64,000 nt of DNA from Acidobacteriota bacterium (GCA_008363385.1 RHKY01000039.1:1-64000), one strand, 5' to 3'. Shown: positions 1 through 8,694, counted from the stretch's first letter. Program-made: numbers and translations. The notes: generated by a model not told the origin, from the sequence alone.

Positions 1-430
1 GCTCGCCGCCGGGGCGAGGGCGTCGGCGCGCGAGCAGGAGAGCGGGGCGAGCGTGCAGGTCCAGCCGGTCCCGGAGAAGCCGGTGGCGGTGAGGCCCGCG
101 GGGAGCGTGTCGGTGACGGTGACCGTGCCGGTCGTCGGCCCCGGGCCGACGTTGCTGACCGTGACCGTGTACGTGCCGGGCTGACCCTGGGTGAAGGTGC
201 CGGCGTGGCTCTTCGTGATCGCGAGGTCGGGGAGCTGGGCGATCGTGGTGACGTCGGTTGCGGTGTCGTTGGCGGGATTGGGGTCGCCGGGCGTCGAGAC
301 GGTGGCCGTGTTCGTCAGGCTCGCGGGGGCGGTGAGCGAGACGTCCACCGAGAGCGTCAGAGCCGGGTAGCTCGCCGCCGGGGCGAGGGCGTCGGCGCGC
401 GAGCAGGAGAGCGGGGCGAGCGTGCGGCCA
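1..430 (-). pseudogene. DUF11-repeat surface protein, out-of-frame downstream part (5' partial here, runs off left edge)
   Basis: Read on the minus strand, bases 430 to 1 encode another DUF11-type repeat, with motifs such as DLAITKSHAGTFTQGQPGTY, TVSNVGPGPTTGTVTVTDTLPAG and LSCSRADALAPAAS. DUF11 is a beta-sandwich repeat found in cell-surface and adhesin-like proteins. The stretch is the natural continuation of the gene starting at 1043, but lies in another frame. The upstream repeat lacks 55 nt near 425-431 compared with the copy here, which breaks the reading frame. The protein would continue past the left edge. The break could be a real mutation or a collapsed near-identical repeat in the assembly. 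Confidence 0.6.
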
Positions 431-555
431 CGGTGACCGTGCCGGTCGTCGGCCCCGTTCCGACGTTGCTCACGGTCAGGGTGTAGCTCCCCGGCTGTCC
501 CTGCGTGAAGGTGCCCGAGTGGCTCTTCGCGATCGCCAGGTCGGGCTCGGGGTCG
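1..555. repeat. Tandem DUF11-encoding direct repeats, one with a 55-nt internal deletion
   Basis: Positions about 1-230 and 371-555 are direct repeats about 370 bp apart. The first 56 bases of copy one are reproduced almost exactly from 370 to 425. Between the shared gcgtgc and cggtgaccgtgccg, copy one has 60 nt (57-116) and copy two only 5 nt (426-430). The 55-nt difference is not a multiple of three, so it frameshifts the minus-strand gene. Beyond it the copies still match but are more diverged. Confidence 0.75.
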
Positions 556-1043
556 AGGATCGTCACCGTGTTCGTCGTCCCGACCGGCTCTATGTCCTCG
601 TTGGTGAGCGCGTAGAAGCTCCCCTGCAGGTCGTCCATCGACACGACACCCGTCGAGGCCCCGACGCCCCTCGTCAGCGTGAACGTCATCACGTCGCCCG
701 CAGAGGCGGTGACCCCGATCCAAGGGAACTCGCACGAGACGGCTCCGCCCGCGATCGGGTCCGGGCTCGGCGTCGCGCCTGCGAAGAGCCCGACGCAGGC
801 CACGTTGCTCACCGTGTAGCCGGCGGGCAGGACGATCTGGAAGTACGCCGCGAACGCCGCGGGGGCGGGGTCGGGTCCCGCCGAGAGCCCCACCGTCCCG
901 ATCGTGATCGTGGTCGACGCCCCCTGCGCCATCACCACGCTCGTCGGCGAGAAGCTGGTGCTGGTCGCGGCGCCCGCCGCCCGGGAGACGAGGAGCAAGC
1001 TGCTCGCGACGAGGCAGACGACGGTCCTCGAGTCACTTCTCAT
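357..1043 (-). CDS. DUF11 domain surface protein, N-terminal part, frameshifted
   Basis: The ATG at 1043 opens a protein with a clear signal peptide (MRSDSRTVVCLVASSLLLVS then RAAGA). An N-terminal beta-rich region follows, then a DUF11 repeat (DLAIAKSHSGTFTQGQPGSY, TVSNVGTGPTTGTVTV). After GTVTV near position 431 the frame changes to an Arg/Ser/Pro-rich tail ending at 357, which looks like a shifted reading of the normal DUF11 sequence. The intact gene would run through position 1 and beyond. It is probably an exported surface or adhesion protein. It is divergent from the secreted protein starting at 1186, so 1044-1185 should hold promoters for both. The exported DUF11 assignment is solid; whether the gene is intact in the organism is uncertain. 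Confidence 0.7.
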   Translation of the reverse strand: MRSDSRTVVCLVASSLLLVSRAAGAATSTSFSPTSVVMAQGASTTITIGTVGLSAGPDPAPAAFAAYFQIVLPAGYTVSNVACVGLFAGATPSPDPIAGGAVSCEFPWIGVTASAGDVMTFTLTRGVGASTGVVSMDDLQGSFYALTNEDIEPVGTTNTVTILDPEPDLAIAKSHSGTFTQGQPGSYTLTVSNVGTGPTTGTVTVAARSPRSPARAPTPSPRRRATRL

Positions 1044-1185
1044 CACGTTCCTCCGGCCGGAGCGGGTGCTGCGAGACGGGCCGCACGATAGCCGCTCCCG
1101 GGTCCTCCCGCAATCGACGACGGCCACCGGGCCGTCTCCCGTCGCTTCGGGCAGAATGGCGGGCACGAAACCCAGGAGGTACACC

Positions 1186-2334
1186 GTGAGAGCCTCGTCG
1201 CTCGCTCGACCCTTCCCCCGCCTGGCGGTCTCGCTGCTCGTCCTCGCGCCGCTCCTCGCACGCCCGGCCGCGGCGGCGTGGCCCGAGCCCGCTCCCCCCC
1301 TTCCCGGGGAGCCCCGCGTCGAGGTGGCGCCGATCTCCGAGCGCCAGGCTCCCGAGATGTGCACGCAGCCGGCCAAGCCGACGCTCACCTCCTCGGTGAC
1401 GAGCGCCGCGCTGAACCAGACCTTCGAGCTCTCCTGGACGCCGGATCCCGTCATCTCTCCCACGTACCAGATCGGCTGGTCGTACACGGGAGGAGCGGTC
1501 CAGTTCACCGGGTCCTTCCCGCAGACCTCCGTGAACATGACGATCACGTCGGGGGTCGTGGGGCAGGTGTACACCTACTTCGTCCGGTCCAAGGACCCGT
1601 CGTGCGCGCTCTACACGGACAGCAACACGGTCAACGTGACGCTCGTCTCGGGCTCCGGGAGCTGCCAGTCGCCGCCGGCCCCGACCCTCGCCGTCGACAA
1701 GCCGAACCCGGCGGTGAACACCACCTACACGCTCTCCTGGCCGGCGGACGCGACCGGGAAGACGGACCACTTCTGGGTCGGGGTCTCGACGTCGGCCTCC
1801 GGGACGTACAGCGAGGTCGCCGAGCTGCCGCCGACGACGACGTCACTGACGCTGACCGCGAGCATGGCCAACGCCGGCGCGACGCTCTACTACAAGGTCT
1901 GGGCGTACCCGCACGGCGGTAGCGCCTGCGAGTCGTACCGGACCGCCAGCGCGGCGGTCGCCGTGACGATCGGCGGCAGCAGCGCGACCTGCACGCCGGA
2001 CTCGACGCACCTCTGCCTCTACGGCGGCCGCTTCCGGGTCTCGGCGACTTACAAGGACTACTCGCAGAACACCGGCAACGCCAAGGCGGTCGCGCTGACG
2101 GCCGACTCCGGCTACTTCTGGTTCTTCAGCCAGACGAACGTCGAGCTGGTCGCCAAGATCGTCAGCTTCTGCAGCGGGAGCACCGGCGGCTACGGTCTGT
2201 ACGTCAGCGGGCTGACGGACGTGGAGGTCGTCTTCACCGTCACGGACACGAAGAAGAGCATCACGCGGACCTACCCGAACGCCCTCGGGAACCGGTTCTG
2301 CACCGTCGGGGACGAGTGGAAGGTCTGCCCCTGA
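1186..2334 (+). CDS. Secreted Fn3-like protein with conserved C-terminal domain
   Basis: The GTG at 1186 is preceded by AGGAGGT at 1174-1180, a strong ribosome site that decides this start over an in-frame ATG at 1156. The 382-residue product begins with a signal peptide (VRASSLARPFPRLAVSLLVL... ARPAAAA). Two fibronectin-III-like beta-sandwich modules follow (around residues 60-160 and 160-260, each with a TLSW/ELSW motif). The C-terminal domain of about 110 residues begins at CTPDSTHLCLYGGRFRVSAT and includes DSGYFWFFSQTNVELVAKI. This domain recurs at the end of secreted proteins in Acidobacteriota-like genomes (recalled, not searched). Its role is unknown; surface exposure or secretion is inferred. 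Cysteines pair around the second Fn3 and the tail. Confidence 0.8.
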   Translation: MRASSLARPFPRLAVSLLVLAPLLARPAAAAWPEPAPPLPGEPRVEVAPISERQAPEMCTQPAKPTLTSSVTSAALNQTFELSWTPDPVISPTYQIGWSYTGGAVQFTGSFPQTSVNMTITSGVVGQVYTYFVRSKDPSCALYTDSNTVNVTLVSGSGSCQSPPAPTLAVDKPNPAVNTTYTLSWPADATGKTDHFWVGVSTSASGTYSEVAELPPTTTSLTLTASMANAGATLYYKVWAYPHGGSACESYRTASAAVAVTIGGSSATCTPDSTHLCLYGGRFRVSATYKDYSQNTGNAKAVALTADSGYFWFFSQTNVELVAKIVSFCSGSTGGYGLYVSGLTDVEVVFTVTDTKKSITRTYPNALGNRFCTVGDEWKVCP

Positions 2335-2353
2335 ACGGGGCGGACCCCGAGCC

Positions 2354-2887
2354 TCAAGGCCGCCGGGAGCCGAGGACCTCCTCGGCCTCCCGGTGGTCCC
2401 GGCCCGATGCGGCGAGGGCCTCCAGAAGGAGGCCGTGGCAGACGCGCAGGCGCCGCGAGACCTCCCGGGCGACGTTGAGGACGAGGAGGAGGAAGGCGTC
2501 GGCGTCGCGCCGCTTCAGGGCGAGGAGCTCGCGGTAGGGGAGGACGAGGAGCGAGGCGTCCGAGAGCGTCGTGACGGTGGCCGACCGGGGCTGGACGTCG
2601 AGGAGCGACATCTCGCCGAAGCAGTCGCCGCGCGACAGCCGTGCCAGGACCAGCTCTCCCTCGCCCGGCGGGGGGCAGTGGACGACGACCTCCACCTCCC
2701 CGCTCTCGACGACGAACATCTCGCGGGCCCCGTCCCCCTCGGCCACGACGCGGCTCCCGGCCGGCAGGCGGCGCCGCTCGAGGTGCTCGGCGACGAGCGC
2801 CAGGGCAGGCTCCTCGAAGCCCCCGAAGACGGGTGTCCCCGAGAGGAACCCGAGGTCGACGGGCGGGTCTGGAGCGGTGTCGGGCAT
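2354..2887 (-). CDS. Cyclic nucleotide-binding domain protein
   Basis: The 177-residue product is essentially one cNMP-binding beta-roll. Diagnostic stretches are FGGFEEPALALVAEHLERRR, RVVAEGDGAREMFVVESGEV, and the phosphate-binding-cassette-like RGDCFGEMSLLDVQPRSAT. There is no helix-turn-helix, so it is not a full CRP/FNR regulator. It may gate a partner protein or bind a nucleotide without DNA contact. The ATG at 2887 (MPDTAPDPPVD) is preferred; an in-frame ATG lies at 2947 without a better ribosome site. It converges with the secreted protein ending at 2334. cAMP or c-di-GMP specificity cannot be told. Confidence 0.8.
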   Translation of the reverse strand: MPDTAPDPPVDLGFLSGTPVFGGFEEPALALVAEHLERRRLPAGSRVVAEGDGAREMFVVESGEVEVVVHCPPPGEGELVLARLSRGDCFGEMSLLDVQPRSATVTTLSDASLLVLPYRELLALKRRDADAFLLLVLNVAREVSRRLRVCHGLLLEALAASGRDHREAEEVLGSRRP

Positions 2888-3005
2888 CGTGGTCGCCCCC
2901 GGGGACGGTCGCCGGGGCGTCTCCGAGAACGCCCGGCCGGACCGCACCCGCTGGATCTCGGGTGAGCATAGCGCCGCCCCGGAGCCGGTGTAACGTCCCG
3001 GCTGC

Positions 3006-4214
3006 GTGAACGGACCCGTCGAGCCCTCCGGTCCGCGCGACCTGGCCGGACTCTGGCCGCTGGACCCCTCGGTCGACTACCTGAACCACGGCTCCTTCGG
3101 GGCCTGCCCGCGGGCGGTCCTCGAGGCCCAGTCGGCGCTGCGGCAGGAGATGGAGCGGGAGCCGGTCGACTTCCTCTGGAGGCGGCTGCCGCGCCTCCTC
3201 GGGGAGGCGCGGGAGGCGCTGGGGGCCTTCCTCGGAGCCGACCCCGACGGGCTGGCGTTCGTCCCGAACGCGACCGCCGGCGTCAACGCCGTCCTCCGCT
3301 CGCTCGACCTGGCCCCCGGGGACGAGCTGCTGACGACCGACCACGCCTACGGCGCCTGCCGCAAGGCGCTCTCGTGGGTCGCCTCGCGCGCGGGCGCCCG
3401 GGTCGTCGTGGCCTCGGTCCCGTTCCCGATCCGGGGCGAGGACGAGGTCGTCGGGCCGCTCCTCGAGGCGGTCACCCCGCGGACGAAGCTCGTGCTCCTC
3501 GACCACGTCACGAGCCCGACGGCGCTCGTCTTCCCGGCCGAGCGGGTCGTCGCGGAGATGGCGCGGCGCGGCGTGGACGTCCTCGTCGACGGGGCCCACG
3601 CGCCGGGGACGGTGCCGCTCGACCTCGACCGCCTCGGAGCGGCCTACTACACCGGCAACGCGCACAAGTGGCTCTGCGCGCCGAAGGGGGCGGCCTTCCT
3701 CCACGTCCGCCCCGACCGGCGTCGCGGCGTCCACCCGGTCTCGATCAGCCACGCGTACGAACCCGGCGCAGACGGGGCCCGCTTCCGGGAGGAGTTCGAC
3801 TGGACCGGGACGGACGACCCGACGGCGTACCTGGCGGTCCCGGCGAGCCTCCGGTACCTCGAGTCCCTCGTCCCGGGCGGCTGGCCGGCCCTCATGGCGA
3901 GGAACCGCGCGCTCGCCCTCCGTGCGCGGGCGATCCTCTGCGAGGCCCTCTCGGTGCCGGCCCCGTGCCCCGGGTCGATGGTCGGCTCGATCGCGTCGGT
4001 GCCGCTGCCGGTCCCCGCGCCCGGGTCGCCGGCCGACGGGCTCGACCACGAGGCGCTGACGGGCTGGTTCCGGGCGCGGGGCGTCGAGACGTGGCTCTCC
4101 CCCTGGCCGGGGCCGGCGGGCAAGGTGATCCGCGCCTCGGCGCAGCTGTACAACGAGGCCGCGCAGTACGAGCGGCTCGCTCGGCTCCTCCGCGAGGCCC
4201 TCGGACTTGGCTGA
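3006..4214 (+). CDS. Class V aminotransferase (isopenicillin-N-epimerase-like)
   Basis: This 402-residue fold-type I PLP enzyme has the features of the CsdB/isopenicillin N epimerase-like group of class V aminotransferases. It starts with DYLNHGSFGACP, which is typical of the epimerase-like subgroup. DGAHAPG near residue 197 supplies the Asp that contacts the PLP ring nitrogen, and GNAHKWLCAPKG carries the Schiff-base lysine (HKW). The start is a GTG at 3006 with a weak ribosome site. Its stop overlaps the start of the transporter gene by 8 nt, implying translational coupling. The substrate is unknown; 'cysteine desulfurase' is unlikely because the usual active-site Cys loop is not evident. 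Confidence 0.85.
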   Translation: MNGPVEPSGPRDLAGLWPLDPSVDYLNHGSFGACPRAVLEAQSALRQEMEREPVDFLWRRLPRLLGEAREALGAFLGADPDGLAFVPNATAGVNAVLRSLDLAPGDELLTTDHAYGACRKALSWVASRAGARVVVASVPFPIRGEDEVVGPLLEAVTPRTKLVLLDHVTSPTALVFPAERVVAEMARRGVDVLVDGAHAPGTVPLDLDRLGAAYYTGNAHKWLCAPKGAAFLHVRPDRRRGVHPVSISHAYEPGADGARFREEFDWTGTDDPTAYLAVPASLRYLESLVPGGWPALMARNRALALRARAILCEALSVPAPCPGSMVGSIASVPLPVPAPGSPADGLDHEALTGWFRARGVETWLSPWPGPAGKVIRASAQLYNEAAQYERLARLLREALGLG

Positions 4215-5601
4215 GGGGCCGAGCCGGACCGTCCTCGTCGCGGTGATGGCCGGAGCGGTCCTCGGCCCGATCGACGCGAGCATCGTCAACGTGATCCTCC
4301 CGACGATCGCGGGCTCGCTCGGCGCCAGCCTGGCACAGGTGCAGTGGGTCCCGATGGTCTACCTCCTGACCGGCGGCAGCCTGGTCCTCCTCTTCGGCCG
4401 GCTCGGGGACGTGCTCGGCTACCGGGAGGTCTTCCTCGGCGGCCTCCTCGGCTTCGTCGTCACGTCGGTCCTCTGCGCGGCCGCCCCGTCTGTCCCGGCG
4501 CTGGTCGCCGCGAGGGCGCTCCAGGGGCTCACCTCCGGGATGCTGATGTCGGTCCCGCTCGCGATCCTGACGCGGACGTACCCGCCGGCCGAGCGCGGGA
4601 AGGTGATCGGCCTGTTCGCCAGCAGCATCTCGATCGGCCTGGCGGTCGGCCCCAGCCTCGGCGGCCTCCTCGCGGCGGCGTTCGGGTGGCGGGCGGCGTT
4701 CCTCGTCAACGTCCCGGTCGGCCTCCTGGCGTTCGCCTACGCCGGCCGGGTCCTCCCGAGGTCCCCGGGCACCCCGGGGCGGCTGGACGTGGCCGGCGGG
4801 CTGACGTGGCTCCTCTCGCTCTCCTCGTTCCTCCTCTTCGTCAACCGGGCGCAGCAGGAGGGGCTCTCGGGGAGGACGGTCCCGCTCCTCCTCGCCTCGC
4901 TCGGCCTCCTCGCGGCCTTCCTCGTCGTCGAGCGCCGGACCGCGGAGCCGATGCTCGACCTCTCGCTCCTCCGTCGCCGGACGCTCGCGGGGGGCTCCGT
5001 CGCCGCGGTCCTCAACTTCATGGCGCAGTACGCCGTCGTCTTCGCCACGCCGTTCTTCCTCGCCCGGGTCCTCCACGAGGGCCCCGCGTCGACCGGGCTC
5101 GTGATGACGGCCTTCCCGCTGGCCGTCCTCTGCGTGGCGCCCTTCGCGGGCGCCCTCTCGGACCGGGTCGGCACGGTGGCGCCGGCGGCGACGGGGGCGC
5201 TCCTCTGCTCGCTCGCGGCGCTCCTCCTCGCGTTCCTGCCCGCCGGGGCGGGCCCCGGGTCCGTGGCGGTTCGCCTGTCGCTCTTCGGGCTCGGGACCGG
5301 CCTCTTCCAGTCGCCGAACAACAGCGCCGTGATGGGGAGCGCGCCGCGCGAGCGGCTCGGCGTCGTCTCGAGCCTCCTCGGGACCTCGCGGACGCTCGGG
5401 ATGTCGCTCGGGATCGCCGCCGCCGGGGCGATCCTCTACGCGCACGTCCCGGCGGCGGCGCTGAGGGCCGCGCAGCTGTCGGCCGGGGACGCCGCCCGGT
5501 TCCTCCTCGGGCTGCGCGTGGCGTACGGGGCCGCCGCGCTCTTCGCCGCCGGGTCGGCGCTCCTGTCGGCGGTCAGGTCCGGGCCGCGACCAGGAGCGTG
5601 A
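4207..5601 (+). CDS. MFS transporter, DHA2 (drug:H+ antiporter) type
   Basis: The 464-residue polytopic membrane protein opens with the DHA2 signature around DASIVNVILPTIA, then has the MFS motif A-like loop GRLGDVLGYREVF between TM2 and TM3. The antiporter motif C region appears as GLAVGPSLGGLLAAAFGWRAAF. Length and hydrophobicity fit 12-14 transmembrane helices. The TTG start at 4207 lies inside the aminotransferase gene. This suggests coupled translation and a shared job, such as export of the aminotransferase product; that link is inference. The 3' end overlaps the convergent phosphatase gene by 29 nt. Substrate unknown. Confidence 0.85.
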   Translation: MAEGPSRTVLVAVMAGAVLGPIDASIVNVILPTIAGSLGASLAQVQWVPMVYLLTGGSLVLLFGRLGDVLGYREVFLGGLLGFVVTSVLCAAAPSVPALVAARALQGLTSGMLMSVPLAILTRTYPPAERGKVIGLFASSISIGLAVGPSLGGLLAAAFGWRAAFLVNVPVGLLAFAYAGRVLPRSPGTPGRLDVAGGLTWLLSLSSFLLFVNRAQQEGLSGRTVPLLLASLGLLAAFLVVERRTAEPMLDLSLLRRRTLAGGSVAAVLNFMAQYAVVFATPFFLARVLHEGPASTGLVMTAFPLAVLCVAPFAGALSDRVGTVAPAATGALLCSLAALLLAFLPAGAGPGSVAVRLSLFGLGTGLFQSPNNSAVMGSAPRERLGVVSSLLGTSRTLGMSLGIAAAGAILYAHVPAAALRAAQLSAGDAARFLLGLRVAYGAAALFAAGSALLSAVRSGPRPGA

Positions 5602-6313
5602 CGTCGTCCTCCAGCTCGAGCCGCTCGGCGTGCCCGAACGCCAGCGCCCGGAGCGACTCGACGACGCCCGAGGCCCCCTCGGACGCCGCGGCGCGGATCG
5701 CCTCGCGGACGCTCTCGACGCCGAGGAGCTCGCCTTGCGGCGAGGCGGCCTCGTAGAGGCCGTCGGTGACGAGGACGACGACGTCTCCGCGGTGGAGCGG
5801 GGCGATCTCGTGGGCGGCGTAGCTGGCGCCGGGGTCGACGCCGAGGACGAGGTCGGTCGCCTGGTGGCGGTCGAACGCGTCGCGCGCGGGCCGGTAGACG
5901 AGCGGGGGATGGTGCCCCGCCGAGACGTAGCAGGCGGTGCCGTCGGGGGAGATCCGGCAGAGGACGAGGCTGATGAAGCCGTCCTGCGGGAGGTCCGGCG
6001 TGATCAGCCGGTCGAGCCTCTCCATCAGCCGCTCGGGGTTCGTCTCGCCGAGCCGCAGGGCTCGCAGGTAGGCGCGGAGCGCCGACATCAGGAGCGCCGA
6101 GGCGATGCCGTGCCCGGAGACGTCACCGACGATCAGGTCGACCGACCCCCCGGGCGCCAGCATGACGTCGTAGTAGTCGCCGCCGGTGGCCTCGGCCGTC
6201 TCCTGCCAGGCGTCGAACTCGAGGGTCGGGACCCTGGGGAACCCGCGCGGCAGCAGCCCCTTCTGGATCCTGCGCGCCAGCTCCAGCTCGCCGGGGAGGA
6301 CGCCTTCCCTCAC
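5573..6313 (-). CDS. SpoIIE-family PP2C-like serine phosphatase
   Basis: The 246-residue protein consists of a short N-terminal linker (ELARRIQKGLLPRGFP, the usual lead-in helix of RsbU-type enzymes) and a SpoIIE phosphatase domain. The metal-binding acidic residues are visible in TGGDYYDV, VGDVSGHGIASALLMS and VTDGLYEA, with a final EDDVTLLV. It has no membrane or sensor domain, so it is probably cytosolic and acts on a phosphorylated anti-sigma-antagonist or similar target. The start is GTG at 6313 and its GTGA overlaps the stop of the acyltransferase gene upstream by 4 nt. The two genes are therefore translationally coupled. Confidence 0.9.
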   Translation of the reverse strand: MREGVLPGELELARRIQKGLLPRGFPRVPTLEFDAWQETAEATGGDYYDVMLAPGGSVDLIVGDVSGHGIASALLMSALRAYLRALRLGETNPERLMERLDRLITPDLPQDGFISLVLCRISPDGTACYVSAGHHPPLVYRPARDAFDRHQATDLVLGVDPGASYAAHEIAPLHRGDVVVLVTDGLYEAASPQGELLGVESVREAIRAAASEGASGVVESLRALAFGHAERLELEDDVTLLVAART

Positions 6314-7746
6314 GCCGCCGCCTCCTCGACTCCCCCTGCCGGGACGAGGTGCGCGACGCTCGCGGCGTAGTACCGGAGGAGGGGAAGCTCCCCGGGGCGC
6401 GGGCGGAGGAGGCCGTCGGCCTCCTCGACGACGCGCCGGAGGAGCAGCATCCTCAGGCCGACCGAGATCGCGTAGTCGCGGTCGCGTCTCGGGACGTGGA
6501 CGCGGGCGCCGCCGGCCTCCAGCCCGTCGACGAGCCTCACGACCTCCGCCTTCAGCTCCAGCTCGGTGAAGGCGCGGAGGGGGTCGCGAGAGAAGACGCT
6601 CGCCACCAGCGGGACGGGGAGGACGGGGACGACACGAGCGATCTCCTCCATCAGGCTCGCGGCCAGCTGCCCGACGAGGGCGAAGCGCTGCTCACGGCCG
6701 AGCGCGCGCGGGTCGGCACCCCGCCCGGCGAGGAAGCCCGAGAGCGAGACCGGCGTCCCGATCGTCACCCCCGCGTACCCGAAGCGGTGCCAGCGGCTCC
6801 GGGCCATCAGCCAGAGGTTCTTCAGGACGAACGCCGCGGTCGCGAGCGCCGCGCGCCGGGCCCCCGGCCGCTCGGAGGCGGGGTCCAGGTCGAGGAGGAG
6901 GGTCCGGTCCTCGAGCGTCCGGTCGTAGTTCAGGCCGACGGGGACGAAGACGATGTCCCTCTCGCCGGCCGGGTCGAAGGAGCGGACCATGTAGTCGAGG
7001 ATCCCGAGCCGCGGCGGCCGGAGCGCCCCGTCGCGCGTGAGGCCCCCCTCGAGGTAGACCGCCTGCGTGACGCCGCCCGCCGTGGCCATCGCGACGTAGC
7101 GCTCCAGGACGCGCCGGTAGAGGGGGTTCCTCGAGTCCCGCCGGATGAAATAGGCGCCCATCGCCCGGAAGAGCGTCTGCAAGGGGAAGACGCGCGCCCA
7201 CTCGCCGACGGCGTAGCTGAGCGCGGTCCGCTCGGCGACGAGGTACGACACCAGGACGTAGTCCATGTTCGACCGGTGGTTCATCACGAAGACGACGGTC
7301 GAGCCGGGGGGGACGCGGGAGAGCTCCTCCTCGTCCGAGGCGACGAGCCGGACGCGGTAGAGGAGGCGCGCGGCGTTCCGCGCCAGCCAGTACCCGACCC
7401 GGAAGTAGACGTAGGCGTTGAAGGCCGGGACGATCTCCTCGGCGTACGTCGCCGCGCGGGCGAGGGCCCGGTCGCGCGGCACGCCTTCCTCGCGGGCGGC
7501 CGCGTCCACGGCCTCGAGGACCGCGGGGTCGAACAGGAGCCGGTCGATCAGGACCTGGCGCTTCGTCAGCTTGAACGGCTGGATCCGGATCTTCAGCCGC
7601 GCGTCGACCTCCTCGAGGACCCGGGTCACACGCCTCTTGACCACCCACTTCGCGCCCGGCAGGAGGAGCCTCTCGACCAGGGCGAGCCCCGCGAGGAGCG
7701 CCAGCGCCAGGGCGAGCCAGAGCGGCAGCGAGACGGTCTCGGTCAT
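6310..7746 (-). CDS. Glycerol-3-phosphate acyltransferase-like (PlsB family) membrane protein
   Basis: This 478-residue protein has an N-terminal transmembrane helix (LPLWLALALALLAGLALVE). It carries the four PlsB/LPLAT acyltransferase blocks in order: NHRSNMDY with the HX4D catalytic pair (H157, D162), GAYFIRRDSRNPLY, YLEGGLTRDG, and VPVGLNYDR. These are diagnostic for sn-glycerol-3-phosphate 1-O-acyltransferases, the first step of phospholipid synthesis. It is shorter than E. coli PlsB (about 800 residues) and so is a compact variant. The ATG at 7746 is chosen over an in-frame TTG at 7773. It is coupled to the SpoIIE phosphatase downstream, an unusual pairing. Activity on glycerol-3-phosphate is inferred from the family. 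Confidence 0.85.
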   Translation of the reverse strand: MTETVSLPLWLALALALLAGLALVERLLLPGAKWVVKRRVTRVLEEVDARLKIRIQPFKLTKRQVLIDRLLFDPAVLEAVDAAAREEGVPRDRALARAATYAEEIVPAFNAYVYFRVGYWLARNAARLLYRVRLVASDEEELSRVPPGSTVVFVMNHRSNMDYVLVSYLVAERTALSYAVGEWARVFPLQTLFRAMGAYFIRRDSRNPLYRRVLERYVAMATAGGVTQAVYLEGGLTRDGALRPPRLGILDYMVRSFDPAGERDIVFVPVGLNYDRTLEDRTLLLDLDPASERPGARRAALATAAFVLKNLWLMARSRWHRFGYAGVTIGTPVSLSGFLAGRGADPRALGREQRFALVGQLAASLMEEIARVVPVLPVPLVASVFSRDPLRAFTELELKAEVVRLVDGLEAGGARVHVPRRDRDYAISVGLRMLLLRRVVEEADGLLRPRPGELPLLRYYAASVAHLVPAGGVEEAAA

Positions 7747-7791
7747 CGGAGCGGTGTTCGCCGGACGATACAACCGGCCCGGCCGGCCGTC

Positions 7792-8172
7792 CTAGGAAAC
7801 CGCGTGCCCGGCCGCCCGGAGCGCTGCGAGGGCCTCCTCGAGCCGCTCCTCCTTCACGAGGACGAGGTCGGTGTCGAACGTCGAGAGGGCGAGGATGCCG
7901 ACGCCGGCCGCCGCGAGCGGGCCGAGGACCGAGGCCAGGATCCCGGTCGCCTCGAACGGGAACGGCCCGGCGAGCTCCAGGAGCCGCCACCCCGCCTCCG
8001 AGCGGGTCCGGGCGGGGACGTGCTCCTCCGGGCAGAGGACCGAGAGCTCCCCCTCGCGGGCGACGACGGCGAAGACCCGGCGTCCAAGCGCCCAGGCGGG
8101 GACCGGCGACCCGCCGGGGAAGCGGCAGATCGCGAACCGCCCCGGTTTCAGGGTCAGGCTCAGAGCGGGCAC
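7792..8172 (-). CDS. ACT domain protein
   Basis: The 126-residue product looks like two ACT-type ligand-binding modules. The C-terminal half, FEATGILASVLGPLAAAGVGILALSTFDTDLVLVKEERLEEAL, follows the beta-alpha-beta-beta-alpha-beta pattern and matches the ACT_7 type of stand-alone amino-acid-sensing proteins (this is the recognisable part; the match is from memory). The N-terminal half (SLTLKPGRFAICRFPGG, FAVVAREGELSVLCPE) is the companion module common in this family. The GTG at 8172 is taken as start because the homologous region begins there, though no clear Shine-Dalgarno precedes it. It is divergent from tadA across 54 nt. Ligand unknown. Confidence 0.75.
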   Translation of the reverse strand: MPALSLTLKPGRFAICRFPGGSPVPAWALGRRVFAVVAREGELSVLCPEEHVPARTRSEAGWRLLELAGPFPFEATGILASVLGPLAAAGVGILALSTFDTDLVLVKEERLEEALAALRAAGHAVS

Positions 8173-8226
8173 GGGAGGGAGGCTAGCAGCCCCGCCGGCC
8201 GCCGTGTCGGCTAACCTCCGGGCGCC

Positions 8227-8694
8227 GTGAGGATGCACGCCGGGGACGACGAGCGGTTCATGAGGGAGGCCCTGCGCTCCGCCCGGCGGGCCCCGGCCCA
8301 CCGCGACGTCCCGATCGGCGCCGTGGTGGTCCGGCACGGCGAGGTGGTGGCCCGGGCTCGGAACCGGCGGGAGGCCGAGCACGACCCGACGGCCCACGCC
8401 GAGGTGCTCGTCCTCCGCCGCGCGGCGAGGAAGCTCGGCAGCTGGCGGCTCGACGGCTGCACGCTCTACGTCACGCTCGAGCCGTGCGCGATGTGCGCGG
8501 GCGCGATCGTCCTCTCCCGCCTCCCGCGCCTCGTCTACGGCGCGGCCGACCCGAAGGCGGGCTTCGTCGGCTCGCTCGGGGACATCTGCCGCGACGGCCG
8601 GCTGAACCACAGGGTCGACGTGACCGGAGGCGTCCTCTCGGAGGAATGCGGCAGAATCCTCGTGGAGTTCTTCCGTGAGCGCCGGAAACGATAG
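8227..8694 (+). CDS. tadA: tRNA-specific adenosine deaminase TadA
   Basis: The product converts adenosine-34 of tRNA-Arg(ACG) to inosine. The 155-residue protein shows the complete zinc deaminase site: THAEV-type motif AHAEVLVL (H57, catalytic E59) and LEPCAMCAGA (C87, C90). Length is normal for TadA. The GTG at 8227 opens MRMHAGDDERFM; an ATG two codons later (8233) is an equal candidate. The last 20 nt overlap the start of the zinc-ribbon gene. A nucleoside deaminase acting on free guanine is the alternative, but the context of conserved residues fits TadA. Confidence 0.9.
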   Translation: MRMHAGDDERFMREALRSARRAPAHRDVPIGAVVVRHGEVVARARNRREAEHDPTAHAEVLVLRRAARKLGSWRLDGCTLYVTLEPCAMCAGAIVLSRLPRLVYGAADPKAGFVGSLGDICRDGRLNHRVDVTGGVLSEECGRILVEFFRERRKR

